A stretch of 63,869 nt of DNA from assembly GCF_001431535.1 (NCBI RefSeq), contig NZ_LDJK01000023.1, forward strand, positions 1 to 63,869, given 5' to 3'. Positions 63,742-63,869 of the stretch are shown piece after piece; positions within the stretch are counted from its first letter, which is position 1, and every line of letters begins with the position of its first letter. The notes below the pieces were generated by a model. That model was given only the letters and a program-made list of their open reading frames with translations. It was not told where the DNA came from and searched no databases. This stretch comes from Stenotrophomonas chelatiphaga. GTDB lineage: Bacteria > Pseudomonadota > Gammaproteobacteria > Xanthomonadales > Xanthomonadaceae. The position numbers and the translations under genes were made by a program.

Positions 63742-63869
63742 AGCGGGTTGGTCGAACGGGTGGGACCCCCTCGCGGATGGCTGTTGTTTGCAGCTGCAGT
63801 TGGGGGTGGGCCGGGCGGGGAGGCTGTGCGGGGCACGCGCAAGTACGTCCATGTAGCTCTTCGCGGCTC
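63742..63869. other. Window end, no feature
   Basis: The last 128 bases after htpX contain no recognisable gene or terminator. They are GC-rich with a G-rich stretch near 63802-63823. Confidence 0.4.

Overview
The window is a chromosomal segment of a GC-rich gammaproteobacterium of the family Xanthomonadaceae, most likely Stenotrophomonas (S. maltophilia group). The evidence is: protein sequences that read like Xanthomonas/Stenotrophomonas orthologues throughout; the metY-rimP-nusA-infB-rbfA-truB-rpsO-pnp and thrS-infC-rpmI-rplT-pheS-pheT-ihfA-merR gene orders; and many GTAG-headed palindromic intergenic repeats of the kind described in S. maltophilia as SMAG/REP elements. No database search was possible, so the species assignment is an inference.

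Layout. 1-9.6 kb: initiator tRNA and the transcription/translation operon rimP-nusA-infB-rbfA-truB-rpsO-pnp, with terminators. 9.8-11.3 kb: a Tat-exported protein whose N-terminal half looks like domain I of Bacillus thuringiensis Cry toxins, followed by a beta-prism (jacalin-like) region. 11.3-14.5 kb: a four-gene, probably Fur-regulated membrane operon (DUF3325, DUF3649, PepSY-TM, TPR-like protein) on the minus strand. 14.7-22.6 kb: thrS-infC-rpmI-rplT-pheST-ihfA-merR and tRNA-Pro, with leader hairpins before thrS and pheS. 22.7-29.3 kb: an EAL phosphodiesterase, a KgtP-like dicarboxylate permease and a set of small or secreted proteins of unknown role. 29.5-37.2 kb, mostly minus strand: dxs, an HNH nuclease, an acyl-CoA dehydrogenase, envelope (lipo)proteins, and a ParD-like/methionine aminopeptidase gene pair behind a palindromic operator. 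37.6-40.6 kb: an HTH-containing gene pair, tRNA-Phe, a CurA-like oxidoreductase, tRNA-Ala and rof. 40.7-45.8 kb: a chemoreceptor with a sigma-28 type promoter and a TonB-dependent receptor. 45.9-60.2 kb: DNA/RNA and envelope housekeeping genes (rnd, a formylglycine-enzyme-like lipoprotein, an M48 peptidase, xseA, queG, nnr-tsaE-amiC-mutL, DUF1684, TraB/GumN). 60.3-63.7 kb: phaR, phbB, gluQ and htpX.

How the parts work together. Most of the window is conserved housekeeping: ribosome maturation and initiation, RNA decay (PNPase, RNase D), aminoacyl-tRNA synthesis, DNA repair, isoprenoid and tRNA-modification genes. The accessory content sits in the gaps. The most interesting pieces are the Cry-like secreted protein (9830-11260), the ParD-like antitoxin/MetAP operon with its palindromic operator (36246-37292), the adjacent HTH gene pair (37644-38359), a short Thr-containing leader ORF plus terminator before thrS, and the distribution of SMAG repeats, which sit preferentially between convergent genes. 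No CRISPR array, prophage, transposase or insertion sequence was seen.
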